Source of the DNA: Echinometra lucunter
Taxonomy: Eukaryota; Echinodermata; Echinoidea; Camarodonta; Echinometridae
Length of the DNA: 64,000 nt
Assembly (NCBI GenBank): GCA_029962745.1
Contig: CM057151.1
Coordinates: 4,674,970 to 4,738,969, forward strand
Direction of reading: 5' to 3'
Shown: in pieces, positions 1 through 12,270 of the stretch
Position numbering within the stretch: the first letter of the stretch is position 1
How the letters are laid out: every line of letters starts with the position of its first letter
Program-made: the position numbers and the translations under genes
Notes under the pieces: generated by a model
Databases searched by the model: none
Seen by the model: only the letters and a program-made list of their open reading frames with translations
What the model was told of the DNA's origin: nothing

Positions 1-668
1 TAGCTGAAAAAAAATCAAATAAACTGAAGCACAATGCTTTCCCTAGCATGAATTGATGCTACAGGTTTTATTTAAAGATGATTGAGTCTCAGGATCAAGC
101 TACACAGTGAAGGTGTCTAAGACAGGGTAGTGTCTCGACAACAAAGGTGACAAGACAGGCTTTATTCCCTAACCTTCCTAAATCAGTGAAACATTACTCT
201 TTACAAACAACTGCCTCAGCTGAATGACTTGAATTTAAAGGAGCATTTGCAGGTTATAGGATGCTTCCTAAATGTCATAAAAATCTATAACAGAGAACTT
301 AAAACAACCGGTTTTCGAGGTTTTCAATTCAATAACACATTCAGAATTTCTAATTTTATGAAAGAAAACTTTCATACATTTTTGCAACTTGTAATTAATC
401 TGGCTCATCTTCATATGACATATATATAGAATGGGTTCTGGTAAGTTCTCATATTTCAAATGCTCCTCTCCTCTTTTTGGTATTTGTATGTATCCTTCTC
501 ATAATTATGCTCTCAAAAATGTCTGAACCTTTTCAGGTGTGCTGTATATATCATTCTGATTCATGCCTCACTGACAGAATACTAATTTTTGCTCTTGTCT
601 ATTTTAGGTTATTTTAGGTTTGAATCCATAAATATTGGACTGCAGCCCACTTGTCATCCTTCGAGAAG

Positions 669-701
<33 letters not shown>
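669..701. repeat. C33 homopolymer
   Basis: Thirty-three consecutive C on the plus strand, the longest homopolymer in the window. Its true length may be uncertain from sequencing. A nearly pure purine tract follows to about 870. Confidence 0.95.
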
Positions 702-703
<2 letters not shown>

Positions 704-870
704 AAATGGAAAAAGAGAACTGGAGAGCGAGGAGAGAGAGAGAGGTGGGAAGAATGAGGAAGTGAACAAAGAGCAAGAAAGGAGGAAAGAGAGATGGCAA
801 AAATAGATGAAGCCAGAGAGGATGGAGAGAGGACAGAAAGGGAGAGAGAGAGAGAGAAGAAGGAAATATG
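702..870. repeat. Purine-rich tract with GA microsatellites
   Basis: About 170 bases that are mostly A and G, with (GA)n runs near 735-745 and 841-860. The minus-strand Gly/Ser/Leu-rich frames at 604-885 are by-products of this tract and the adjacent C run. Confidence 0.85.
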
Positions 871-1670
871 ACAACTTCCATTCAAGCAGACCTATATGTC
901 ATGTGGCCACCCTTTTCAAACATTTTGTCACCATTGTCATCCTTGCCATCACATGCTTTCCTGCAGCTATTATTCTTTCATTTGATGAAATGGTTTGGTT
1001 TCACCGATGGTATATACCAGGGCATCCCATGGCCATGGTGTCACAGCATCTCGTTTGATTAAAACCTGTCAGCTTCTCCACTGTTCATTCCTTATATGGC
1101 AGCAAGCAGAGCTGTGAATGAGAAAACTGCATGGTACAGGGGTTCATAGCCCCTTTCCATTCAACTCTGCCTTCTGCTTTTATCACTCAGATAACACTTT
1201 CCCCAAAGTTACTTAATAATCCATGTTTCTACATAGAAATGTTGCAAATAAATGTATCTTTACATCTCCACATCTGCATTTCAAATGCATCCTTCGGCTG
1301 TTTGCATGCATACATGTATACCAGATCTGTTTGGATATCCTGTTACGCATGATGGATGTTTGCCTCCTAATTTACAAGATGCTTCAGGAAATGTATCACT
1401 GGAGCAAGACATGGATTCATGAGATGTTGCCATGGTAATGAGGACATTCGGTAGAGAGAGAAATTTAGGCTGAAATTAAATGTAAGATATCAAAGCCGTG
1501 TGAGAATGAGAAGAGAGATGTATGCAATCAAAAGATATAATTGAATGAAATGAAAAAAGGGGGAAATAACAATAATGGTAAAACTGAAATTGATGGAGGA
1601 GCGGCAAACACAATAAGATTATCCAAATCATAAAAGTATGATAGAGACAGCAAGGAAGATTAAAAAAGCA

Positions 1671-1697
1671 AGAGAGAGAGAGAGAGAGAGAGAGAGA
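1671..1697. repeat. (AG)n microsatellite
   Basis: Uninterrupted AG dinucleotide repeat, 13.5 units. Confidence 0.95.
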
Positions 1698-1952
1698 AGC
1701 CAGCTTCAACTCTAGACATGCCAATTTCAAGGTCTACATGGAAAAATGGATGTATCTGGAGACATCTAATCTCTATCTTCAGAAAAATCAATATTCAAAG
1801 GTAGAGAATAAAAGCTCTGGAATCCAGAAAAAAAATAAGCAGGAAAAAAAATCATAAATGGTAGAGTAAGATAAATACAATCTTTATCATCGACTGCTAG
1901 AAAGCATGCAGGAAAGAAAACACAGTCCTTTCAGGAAAACAAGGGAGGCATT

Positions 1953-1960
1953 TGACGTCA
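1953..1960. promoter_or_regulatory. Consensus cAMP response element
   Basis: Exact palindromic TGACGTCA, the CREB/ATF consensus. Occupancy is unknown. Confidence 0.3.
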
Positions 1961-3178
1961 TTGTTGATGTGCATTTGCTGTAAGACCTAATGATGAATGA
2001 AATTCATGAGAATCGGTCCTGAGCCCATTTGCACTTAAATAGATCCAGACTGTCAGAGCTATTTTGAGTGTGATTTCCCTCCCCCTCTCCTTCCCAAAAT
2101 ACTTGCTGGAAGATTTCCTTGATTGGTAATTCGAGATTTACTATTCATTATATTTCTTAGTCATTTCAACATTATCCTTTAAGATGCTCCATCAGTACAG
2201 TAGTTCAGGGTTAACTGTACAGAGAGATGAATTTCATTTTGCATCATTAGAAACACTGGCAAATATTAAGCAAATAGGATTCTCACTTATCTTGTTCATA
2301 TAGCGATTATCAAACAACAGCAAAGATGAAATTCATCATGAACTGTTTATGGTTTGTCGATGATTCATTCCCATTCGCATGGTAAAAATTAAATGACATC
2401 ATCCTCATCATTGTGCATGCATATGCTAATCCATTCATTCATTCTCTGATTAATAGAAGACAGTAGACATAAGACTGCCACAATGGCTTCGAAGGGCATC
2501 CCCAAATTAGCCAAATGGCAGCCGATCAAGGCAAGCACAGTGTCGTTTCGCCCCATCATTCCAAATCACCGATGATATTAACGATCTCCTTTCGCCACAG
2601 GAATTAGCCAGCATCAAACATCAGGTGATGGTAAAAGTGCAGTGATGATGGCCATGGATACCATGCTCAATTATGTTTATTACTTTCACATATTACGCAT
2701 GGCATGGCATATATAACCTTCTGAATACTGCAATGAATTAACCATTATTGATGGGAAACCTTTTGATTCACTATGAGTGAATCATACAACAAATCAGGAA
2801 TAAAGTGGGGTTTGCTATTTGCTTTGATGAAATCATGGACAATTGAGCTGAAATCTTGTTGCAGACAAAATACACTGTATATTAGCCTTGAAAAGCCTAA
2901 GTCTCTAATTTAAGATGACACCTTGAATGTGCAGAAGACCTATCATTTAATACTATTACCTTTATTTACTTTTGTCTGTAAAAAGAGGAGGAAAGATTAC
3001 AGAAATCCAAGTTCATGAAAACTGTACAAGTAATGACAATAGGCAAGGAATAAATGGTGTGGAAGAGCATATAAATGTGACTCAAATAGGATATGAAGAA
3101 TAGGAAACAACAACAAAAAATAGGGGAAAATGCATCATAATTCAAAGTTTAAAGTATGAAACTAAAAAAGATAAATGG

Positions 3179-3204
3179 CTCTCTCTCTCTCTCACACACA
3201 CACT
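3179..3204. repeat. (CT)n(CA)n compound microsatellite
   Basis: CT repeat switching to CA repeat. Confidence 0.95.
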
Positions 3205-6200
3205 CCTCCCCACCTAGCATCAAACAGCGGCTGCAATACTGTCCTCTACAATGCCTCTAATCATGATTGAAGAGTGTGAGGAAATAGCTATCACTTCACA
3301 CTCATAAACCCTTGTCTGTGTCCTCCAGGTACTTGGCCCAGCTACTGTTCCTCTGCTTTCATTCAACATTCATGAAACATTCCCTACCATGGATGGATGA
3401 TGTTTCTACACAACCATCTATATTTGATCTCTTCTCATGTCTAGCCATCTATCTTTCTCTGAGATTCTAACCAAATGCTGTGTTAAAAGGTAGAAATATG
3501 CTATCTAGGCATGCATCATTTTCAGAAATTCTAACCAAGAACAGTTTTGAACGCAAAATTTCTCAGTGTATATTTTATCAGGTATAAAACATGGGGGAAC
3601 AGCTTTTCATTCAAACAGGGGACAGCAGAATCTTCTCAAAAACCCTGTGGTTAGAAAAACTACACAAATTTCTGACGTCTAAAGAGTTTAGAATTCTCAG
3701 CATGGTTAGAACACAGCATGAAACTGTGAAAAGCAAAGTTTCATGATTCAAATCATGCTCAGCTTGAATCATAATACAAATGTTTAGTCTAGACATGGCC
3801 TAGATCTCGGATATTTTTCCTGCTTAAAGAAATGTTGTTGGAAGAGTAGAAAAATACTTCTTTGAAGCTGCACTAAGCATTTGACCTTTCCAAGGTAAGG
3901 ATTTGTCATACTGAAGAATACAAGTGGAAGACAATTTCCGATATGACTTTCTGCGAAGCATTTTCAAAGACCAAGGAAGTCACTCATCGATACAATGAGT
4001 ATCACCAAATCATCAACATGAGGATACAACCAATGAAATCAAGAACACTGTGTTGTCTTTCTTAAGAATGCAAACAGGATCTTTCGGAGTCATACTTTTC
4101 TCTCTGAAATGTCTCATCTTTCCTGGGCTCATTCACATCAAAAGTGGGGTAAGGGGTAAAAATGATTTTTTTAAAAGAAACAAATTTTTAGACAGAAGTT
4201 CAGTCATTTTCGTTTATGAGGAAGACGCCCACATTACAAATATTTTAGAGGAGACTGAGAATGTGTGAGAATTCCCTTGAAACATCCTTGGTAGTTCGTT
4301 CACGTCTTTTGGATGACATGCCATTGAAGAGCTCGTTGGCGTCGTGAAAAATTCATGGGATACAGTCGGTCGACACCTCACTCCCCATTTTACAGGGATG
4401 AAGTGCAGACTGCTGCTCAAAGGGGCAGATCAAAGGCAGGTGTAAACGCACGCTAAATACTGAATCTATCTAATTTCATACATTCCTAACAATAGGCTAA
4501 CATAACATCTCCTTAGAGATACTGGCCAAAACAGTAAAATAATATTCTTATATCGAAGGAGCTGCTTGCAACACTTATGCACTACTTGAACTTTATTTCA
4601 ACAAGTTAAAACAGTTGTCAAAGTTGCATTCATATACTTTTGGGGGGGAAATATCTTAGTTGAAAAATTGTATGAACTATTGACTGTCTAGCTCACAAAC
4701 TTTCTACTCTGTTCTACTCATCTTGTTTTGTTTTTTGGAGGGGGTTTTTTGTATGAAGTTGTCCTAATAAACTACAGCAACTGAGTGCACTTTTGTTCAA
4801 TTCATCCTAAATCACTTCCACTTTGCATGGAGGGGGTTCCAATCTAAATCACTTCAAAGTGCAGTAAATGTTGTAACCTGTCACTTCACACAATTTTTCA
4901 CAATCCTCAGTGGAGATAACTTTCATTTGACTCCAGCGCTGTGGAGAAACATTCGTGTCACTCAACCGGAACATCATGTAGACAGTATTAAACTTGACAT
5001 TTAGAGCAAATTACTGCACAGAAGTATTTGAGGGATTATCTTTGATTGGTCTGAATGTTTGAGATTGTTAGGGGAGGAGAAGTATCATGTGACACCTTTT
5101 ATGACTGTTATGGAGCCAGAAGACATTTGAAGCAGTTTTGTGTCTGATACCATGGGATCCGAGATGGGGGTGGGATGATATGATGAGAAGGTATGCATGG
5201 GAAAAGGATGTGGACAAGGAGGAAGGAAGGAGAGACGACTGGAATGAGGACAGAATAAAAGACGATACTGCTAATAAAGTCTTGAAGAGAGAACATGAAT
5301 GGAAAAAATGGAGAAAAATTGATATAAGCCAACATCATTCAGAATAAAATAGCCCAAATAAAAGAATGAGAAAGGTGTAGGAGATGGAAAATGGAGAGAA
5401 AGAAGAAATAGGGTGTTGTAGATGCAGAGATAGAGAGCTACAAAGAAGCAAATATGGTTGCACAAGAAAAGCATGACTTTGAGATTACAAGACTGAAAGA
5501 GTGGATTGTGTGAATTCTCAGTTTAAAAATCAATGTGAAAATTAATTTCTAAACAAGTATAAAACCAAAAGGTGCATATCCTTGAAAACAAAGTTTAGGA
5601 AGTAGGGTACACAAATGTAAGCACATTACCAGAAATGTAGGCTTGAAAGAAATTAGATACTTTAATGAGTAAATACCTACACTTTTAATTTGATAATGAT
5701 CCTTCCTTGGCAAGGATAACCACATTATGTAACATACACCCTGTAACATATCCCCACCTGCTTGATCATTTCCAGAATACCTTGCAAGTTTGTCTAATGA
5801 CAGCTACCATGATGTATCGATGATGAGAATGTAACAGAATTACTCAAATGTCTAGAATATCATGTTCATCTGCATCTGCAGGAATCTGAAAAGCATCTTG
5901 AAATGAAATTGATGTAGAATTTGATTACAGCTCTTGTACCCATAAAATCGAAACTCTAATTTCATTAAAGATGATTGATTGCAGGAGAAATTTTGGAGGA
6001 AAAAACAACATCATACTTTTCAAAAGAAATTAAATAATACCTATGGCAGGAAATTCAGGTGTTTTTAAATGAAATTTTGCAATTTACAGATTATAAAGGT
6101 ACAAAAAATACATGCCTGTAGTCAACATAATACATATTTCACCTCTTTTATTTTACTTCTTCAGTTTTCAAACATCAAACGATGATATAAGACATTTCCC

Positions 6201-7699
6201 TCAGATATCTTAAGTTCTTAACCCATTATGATTTGATCTGATATCAGTATAACATGCCTTTCAAAGACCCTAGCCCAAGTTATGATGGGTTAATTCAATG
6301 GTTAATAACTATTCTACCTCCTTAACAAAGTGGAATATGTTATCCCATCTTATAATCACTTACATTTATTAATCTCATCAATATCAATTCTCATTTTTTG
6401 TTTCCTTTACCCACTTACTATCATGTATCAATAAACAAGGAGGCACTTTCAAGACGCATGTCTTGTGAGGGAGAACTCCTGATGATGGTTGTGACTCTAT
6501 CTACAAGGGCAGGATAAGAAGTCAGCGGGCCTGCACATGACAATGTTGATTTCCTGTCAGTTATGCCTACAAGTATGTATCATGCTGCAATAACTTAAAT
6601 GGGTCAAACCTTCAATCTTTGACTGATTCGTCACAAAGAGCGTTTGTTCACAGATTCATTGCATAAAGTGGATTTAACCTTTGTGCCATGTCCTTATCAT
6701 ATTATGAGCCTCTGCCTTCAAATCTCCTTGCTGATTTGTTTCAATCTAAACTATTAAAAAACACCTTTCTATCATTCTTTCTTCTTTCACTTTTCTAGTA
6801 AACAATCTATTTAGCTCTTGGGCTGTTATGGTATTTATTCAACTGCAATAAGTCAAATTTCTTCCTTTTTTGCTCTCAATAGGTGGATGACTGGAAAAAA
6901 TTGTACCTCAACCTTACAATAACCATCTCCTCATTTCTACATATCCCAAATGAACTGCACCTCAGTCAGTTAGTATGAAGTGGACATGATACAGAAATGG
7001 TCAAGGAAAACTAGACATGCCCTTTTCATCTATGAGCCTCTCTGTCTCTCTCTCTACACATGGCTCAAATAATACATATCCTAAGCTTTGAAATAGGAGC
7101 CATAAATCCATGAAACTCAATTAGTCTGAGCCACCTTCAATGTGTCACTCTTCAGGGACATCCATTTTACTATCTGATATATCAATATTTTCTGATTCCA
7201 CAGCAGAAGTGCAGGATATAATTAGCATAGCTTCAGAGAGTCCTGGACCGGATAACACTTCAAATATGCGACATCTAAAGTCTTGATCAAAACTGCAATT
7301 TAATTAGATGACTCACAGAGTTAGTTCATTCGCTTGAGAAGTAATTCAGAGAAAACCCCAGTCTAAAATGTTGTACCCTGGGGATTTTACAAGGTAATGG
7401 GGGCAATATTAGCGATAAAATGAAGAAAATTATTTTGAGGAATTGCACTTTAAGGGTGCAAAATGCATGCAATCCCTGCACACATAAGCCCTACTATGAC
7501 AAATACACAGATATGAAAGGATTACTGCATGACTTCTTCACATCCAGATATTTAATACAAGTTTTCTATGCCTTTGTTTTTCTTTTATGACATCAATATT
7601 TTGCAATCTCATTGGACAAAAACTATAATGTGAAAGGACACCTAGATTTTAACCACTATTTCTCCTTTTTCCCTCTTCAACATGAAATCCATTTCTTCT

Positions 7700-8700
7700 T
7701 CAGATTTAAATGGACAATTACAGCCACAGCGTACGACCCCAATTAACTGCCCCAAAGCTTTCGCTCCATCCTGCCTAATTTGCATAAAATAAACAATTTG
7801 TTTACGCAAAACCGCTACGGAGGAGTCTTGGCTAAACTGTAAAATCTCGCCTTAGAAATCACCAAATGAAATGAATCAAACTTCAAATTAAAGAATGAGA
7901 GTTGTTCTTTCACGTCATAATAACTATTTGTAGCAGAGTCATGTTTTAATATATGACAAATTAGTGAAATGAGATGCCTCTTTTTTTTTTTTTAGTCAGC
8001 AAAAGTTACGTTATTTTTCATATTTTGCGTTGTTGCCCAAGATCGAAGCTTGCATATATGAACAATCAAAATATATCAAAACTCCCCTCCGAATATCTTT
8101 TCAAAATTTATTGTCGAACGGTTATGTCGGGAACAAATCCGAGGCAATGTCATTCAAACCCTTTAAGATTCATCTCCTGTAGTCCCATGTACTACAGTTC
8201 ATGCATGCGCATGTCGTCATTCGCACTGTACTGCGCAGTGTGACTGTGCGAAGCTAACTGAACTATCTGTGCCGCAAACCGTACGAGAACTGTGCACTTC
8301 TAGGAGGTTCTAGCTGAAATAAATAGCTCTGAAAACACAGAACGAAGCATGTCACAGTTAAAAAATAATGAACAGTCTTACAGAAAGGAAATTTGGAAGA
8401 AAATTATGTGCATACATTATTTTGGCCTCGCATAAACAGCGAAAAACTTGCTGCTTGCTGGGCTGCTAGTCCATCGACGGCAGCGTACAATACATACAGC
8501 GTGCGGTGCATGACGTAATGCGATCGACTTAGCTTATTCATGGAAAAAGTCGAAAAAGCGCATGCGCAGTAGTTGCAGCTTACAGTTGTTTCATGTGGAA
8601 ACCGTAATTTTTTAAGGCAGAAATACAGAAAACTACTCACTGCGCAAGCATGAAAAGGCACAGGGAGTTAGTCTGGACACTGATATCTAGTAACATGTCA
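7700..8700. promoter_or_regulatory. CpG-bearing island with NRF1-like sites
   Basis: G+C and CpG rise clearly above the background. GCGCATGCGC followed by A at 8558-8567 is one base off the palindromic NRF1 consensus; a half-like ATGCATGCGCAT lies near 8201-8212 and ACTGCGCAGT near 8230. No gene was recognised here. It could be an internal or antisense promoter, an enhancer, or an old CpG-rich mobile element. Function is inferred from motif content only. Confidence 0.3.
7981..7993. repeat. T13 homopolymer
   Basis: Thirteen consecutive T. Confidence 0.9.
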
Positions 8701-9535
8701 ATGGTTTGCATATTCATGTTCTCCTACGGTCGTGTTGGGAAAAAATCAACAACACCTCTTCCCACGGTCCTCTGAAACTGAAAAATACTTGTATTTCAAA
8801 AAATACCCAACTGATTTCAGAGAAAATGAAAATAAAGAATAATATCATCCTTTCCAATGTAATCTGAAATTTGTATGAATTTTAGTGCCAAAATAAGGGA
8901 GATACGAGATGTCGTATTTTCGAGGATTCATTGATCCTCTCTCAGTGAGGCGTTCGGTAGCCGTTACGAATTCAAAAGCTTTTATGTGTTTCCCAGGATT
9001 TAATTGGGGTCCTACGCTGTGGCTGATTACACACATTTCCCAGATTACAAGAAAATGCCAAATGCATTACCTTGAACAAAGAATACAAACTAGAAAACCA
9101 AGGTGTGGCATATAGGGCAGGGTTTTTGAAATTAGTCATGGCTGATTAAAGGTTATCAACAAAATATTAAAGAAATTTACATGGATGTCTGGTTCATGTT
9201 TTTGCTCTTGACGTAAAACTCCTCAGCATCACTCTTCAAGTCTCCAAAATGTCTTATCGCTTTCTTAACTCACCTTCCCTGAAGTCTTGGCAATCATATG
9301 AGGGGGAATCCCATTTTGGAATTATTTATTAAGTTTCTTTCATTTCAGCTTGAAGGAATATCTGAATCATACTGAGGCAATTCTCTCTGAGGTAGCAACA
9401 TCTTAGGCCTTTCTCTTATGTCACTTCCTCACAGGTGATCCATCTGTTTGTTATTTCAATCTTTTGTCTAAATAAAAGCACAGAAAGTGGAGCAGGTATG
9501 AGAATGTCTTTGAAAGACCCGGCTGGACTTGAGAA

Positions 9536-9766
9536 ATGTGTGATTACGTGCACGGTGCTTATCTGCCATCAGCAGGAAGAGAGTTAGTGGCTGCACCTTC
9601 TGGCGATGTCGAGAAGGTTTCCTCCAACCCGTCAGAAAGCAACACTTCACAGGAACACAGACAGGGTATAGAGGTGGACCCCACACATATTAAGAACATG
9701 ACTTTGAGAGACATTTTCTTGAATATCTTAAAGAGGCCAGCAAATGGGAAATCATGGGGAAAATGA
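9536..9766 (+). CDS. Unrecognised 76-codon open frame
   Basis: An ATG-to-TGA frame with a hydrophilic product: a Ser/Glu/Asn-rich middle and a basic end reading LKRPANGKSWGK. No signal peptide, membrane segment or known motif. A stop sits two codons before the ATG, so it is not the tail of a longer frame unless spliced. Base composition is less AT-rich than nearby and the overlapping minus frames are open too, so a conserved non-coding or decayed repeat segment is as likely as a gene. Confidence 0.12.
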   Translation: MCDYVHGAYLPSAGRELVAAPSGDVEKVSSNPSESNTSQEHRQGIEVDPTHIKNMTLRDIFLNILKRPANGKSWGK

Positions 9767-12207
9767 ATTTGCAAAAGGCTTGTTTACTTGTACACTATAA
9801 TCCGTCCGTTATGCGAGCCCGTCAGACTAATGCGATAAAAGTTTGGAGAGCACGAAGTTTACAGAACTCAACCTAGTCATACACTTCGGGTTTTCACATT
9901 TCTCAACAACTCTAAGTGTTTAGACTCTTAACGGGTCTCATCGTGTTCACTCGAAGAAACGTCTTGTATAATGCTCCAACATTTCAAAATACAAAATATA
10001 GTTTACTTCTGGTTTGTTAGTCTAGCCATTAAACTCCATTGCCTTTCCCCGACACCTCGTCGCCGCAGATTACGTAACACCCCTTAGGCTCTCCCAGGGA
10101 GCTGGTCATGTAATTGTTTTTCCATATGACTGCTGTTTATTAGCTTTTTCATTGCGCGAAATTTGAAACATGTATGGCAATAAATCACAGTTGTTTAGAA
10201 TGGAATATCCCTTTTCTTGAAACTCGTGCGGCCGACTGCATTCCCCCTCTCTCATCCGAGATCACCCTGCCTTTACCCATGATTTCTCATTTTCTATCCC
10301 CTTTAAGGGTAGCTTGAATGTAAAATCTGACAAAGAATTAAACACACATTTGTTACTAAATGGTGTACTACCCGTTACACAGTGGGTTATTCTTTAAGAA
10401 GGAAAAGTTGCAAAATCGTTATAGAGGTTCCATTATTCACTGTAGTCGACTCAAGCTGCTGACGGGTTAAAGACGCTGCCAAATATCACTAAAAGCACAG
10501 AGACAGAGACAGGTGGGTAAAGGTGAAGGGCAATCAAGAATCATTTTCCACAATTCTTGCCTAAAGAACAGACACAAGGAGTATGGGGTACATTGTGGGA
10601 AACAGGCGTGCAAAGGAAGTAAATCCTGCTAACTAAACCATTCAGGTCCTCATGTATTCTCAAGATATAAAGAAAGGTGTGATAATAAAATCATATTCTG
10701 AGGAAATTATAAGTTCTGCTAGAAATATTTCAAGGAACTGTGAGACAGACCCTGAGAAAATATAACCACTTTGAACTGATGGGATAAATGTCATCTCAAG
10801 CTAAAACTATCAATTTCAAGCATGATGTTCTGTAAAGAAATTTAACTTCCATTTTGCTGCCATTATTTTGGTAACCTTGCAAAAGTTTTGCAAGAGACAG
10901 AAAAATATCAAACTTCCATGACAATAGTTTTGCAATGTCTTGCTTCCTGCAGAGGAATGCTATTGAACACTTAAAGTCCAAGGAGACTGTGAAATTGTCA
11001 TTTATAAATAATACGGATATATATAACATCATAGAGTAAGCAAGGTCAGGAAGGGGTTTATTCTTTCAACAAAGTAATGGATAATCCTTCTGCCTATTCT
11101 TTCTTCTTTTCCTTCATGCCCTTCAAAGATAGGCCTGTGTGATATTACTTTTCTTGAAGTTCAAAGCTAGAAAAGCATGATATGAGATTCATCACAAGAA
11201 CTTGTTCAGCTCCAAAGACTCAGTGTGTAAGTGCACAGTAATAGATTTTCATTATTGAGAGCAATGTCCTCTTTTTTTCTCAAAGAAGACCTAAATGCCA
11301 CTTGGAGAACTTGACATGTCTCTTTTATCATCTGCTTGACATTATAACATAGTATGTATGTCTGGATAAAATTGGGAAATATTGCCTATCAGTCCTCGGC
11401 AATCTTCATTTACAGAAAAGAAAAGTGCATTCCACTTCTTGAAGCAAGAGCCACAAGTGAAAGTCAAAATCACATCGAAAGAGATAAAAAGCAACATTTC
11501 ATCCTAATAAATATTTCAGGAACCCCATTGACAGAAATTTGTAAGATTCTCAAGAGAAAATGAAGGACTGAAATTTAGCAGAAATCTTTAACTATATTGG
11601 ATTTGACAATCATGATTTCATCCGCTGGGGAGGGGTAAGATATAGAAAGAGGGAAATGGGTTTGCGATAGGCGAGGAAGTGAATCCGCTCTGTTTGCGCA
11701 AATTTCAGAAGTGGAACGGTTCAAGGGCGCAGGCCAGGTGTGTATGAAATGGTAGAAAGTGCCCTGCAGCCGATAGAAGAGCCCCTGCAAGGAGTCGGGA
11801 TAGGTTTGAAACACAAACCTAGTTCTCGCTTTATCATAACCATTCCTTGCCACTTTGCATGATGTGGTCAGAAACCCATGTAAGATATCCTTGCAAAATT
11901 ATATATGACCTACGACCATATGGGAAGATTCCTTGGAATTGACTAAGCATGGCCAGTTTCAAATAAAACTATCTGTACCAAGAAAGAAATCTCACAAGCA
12001 GAATACCCATCAAAACTCATGTTTACTGATAAATAACACACACACAAAAAAGAGAATTGTCACCATTTATTTATATCAGCAAGATACACCAGCTTTGCAA
12101 AGAGAGATGAAAAAAGTAGATAAATTGTGTAGGGAATGATGTAAATCTAGCAGGTCTTAAATGATAGCACGGGAACAGGACCCCAAAATAGTTGTATTTC
12201 TACTTAC

Positions 12208-12270
12208 TTGTGATTCGCCCTTGCTCTCGCATATGGCAGTGCTTATCTCATTAGGCTTCCACTCTGCTTT
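12208..12270 (-). CDS. SEMA5: Semaphorin (class 5-like), third recognised sema-domain exon
   Basis: A 63-base exon of 21 codons, phase 0 at both ends. The acceptor is TTTTTTCTTTTCTTGCAG and the donor is CAA/GTAAGT. It reads KAEWKPNEISTAICESKGES then Q. The A-E-W, the Cys nine residues after the Trp, and the S-K-G element are sema-domain landmarks. In SEMA5A/B and class 1 semaphorins the Trp-to-Cys spacing is also nine, and the next residues are (E/D)C-x-N-(Y/F)-(I/V)-R-V, which here must lie on the following exon. I searched the remaining 12.2 kb to the left for an acceptor followed by that motif and did not find it, so the next exon is probably outside the window. Confidence 0.88.

Larger units (their letters stand above)
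1..12207 (-). other. Intron downstream of the third semaphorin exon (partial)
   Basis: 12.2 kb of non-coding DNA after the donor at 12207, running off the left edge. No further sema-domain exon was recognised. It holds a C33 homopolymer with adjoining purine tract, GA and CT/CA microsatellites, two CpG-bearing islands (about 7.7-8.7 and 9.5-10.5 kb), a consensus cAMP response element and a homeobox-type AT-rich block. The short frames here, such as 4050-4268, 8404-8661 and 11575-11853, show no family motif. Confidence 0.7.

Noticed and set aside
604..885. Gly-rich minus-strand frames.
   Set aside because: Artefact of the C33 run and the GA-rich tract in all three frames.
8404..8661. 85-codon minus-strand frame in the CpG island.
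   Set aside because: No motif, overlapping open frames, and explained by the island's raised G+C content.
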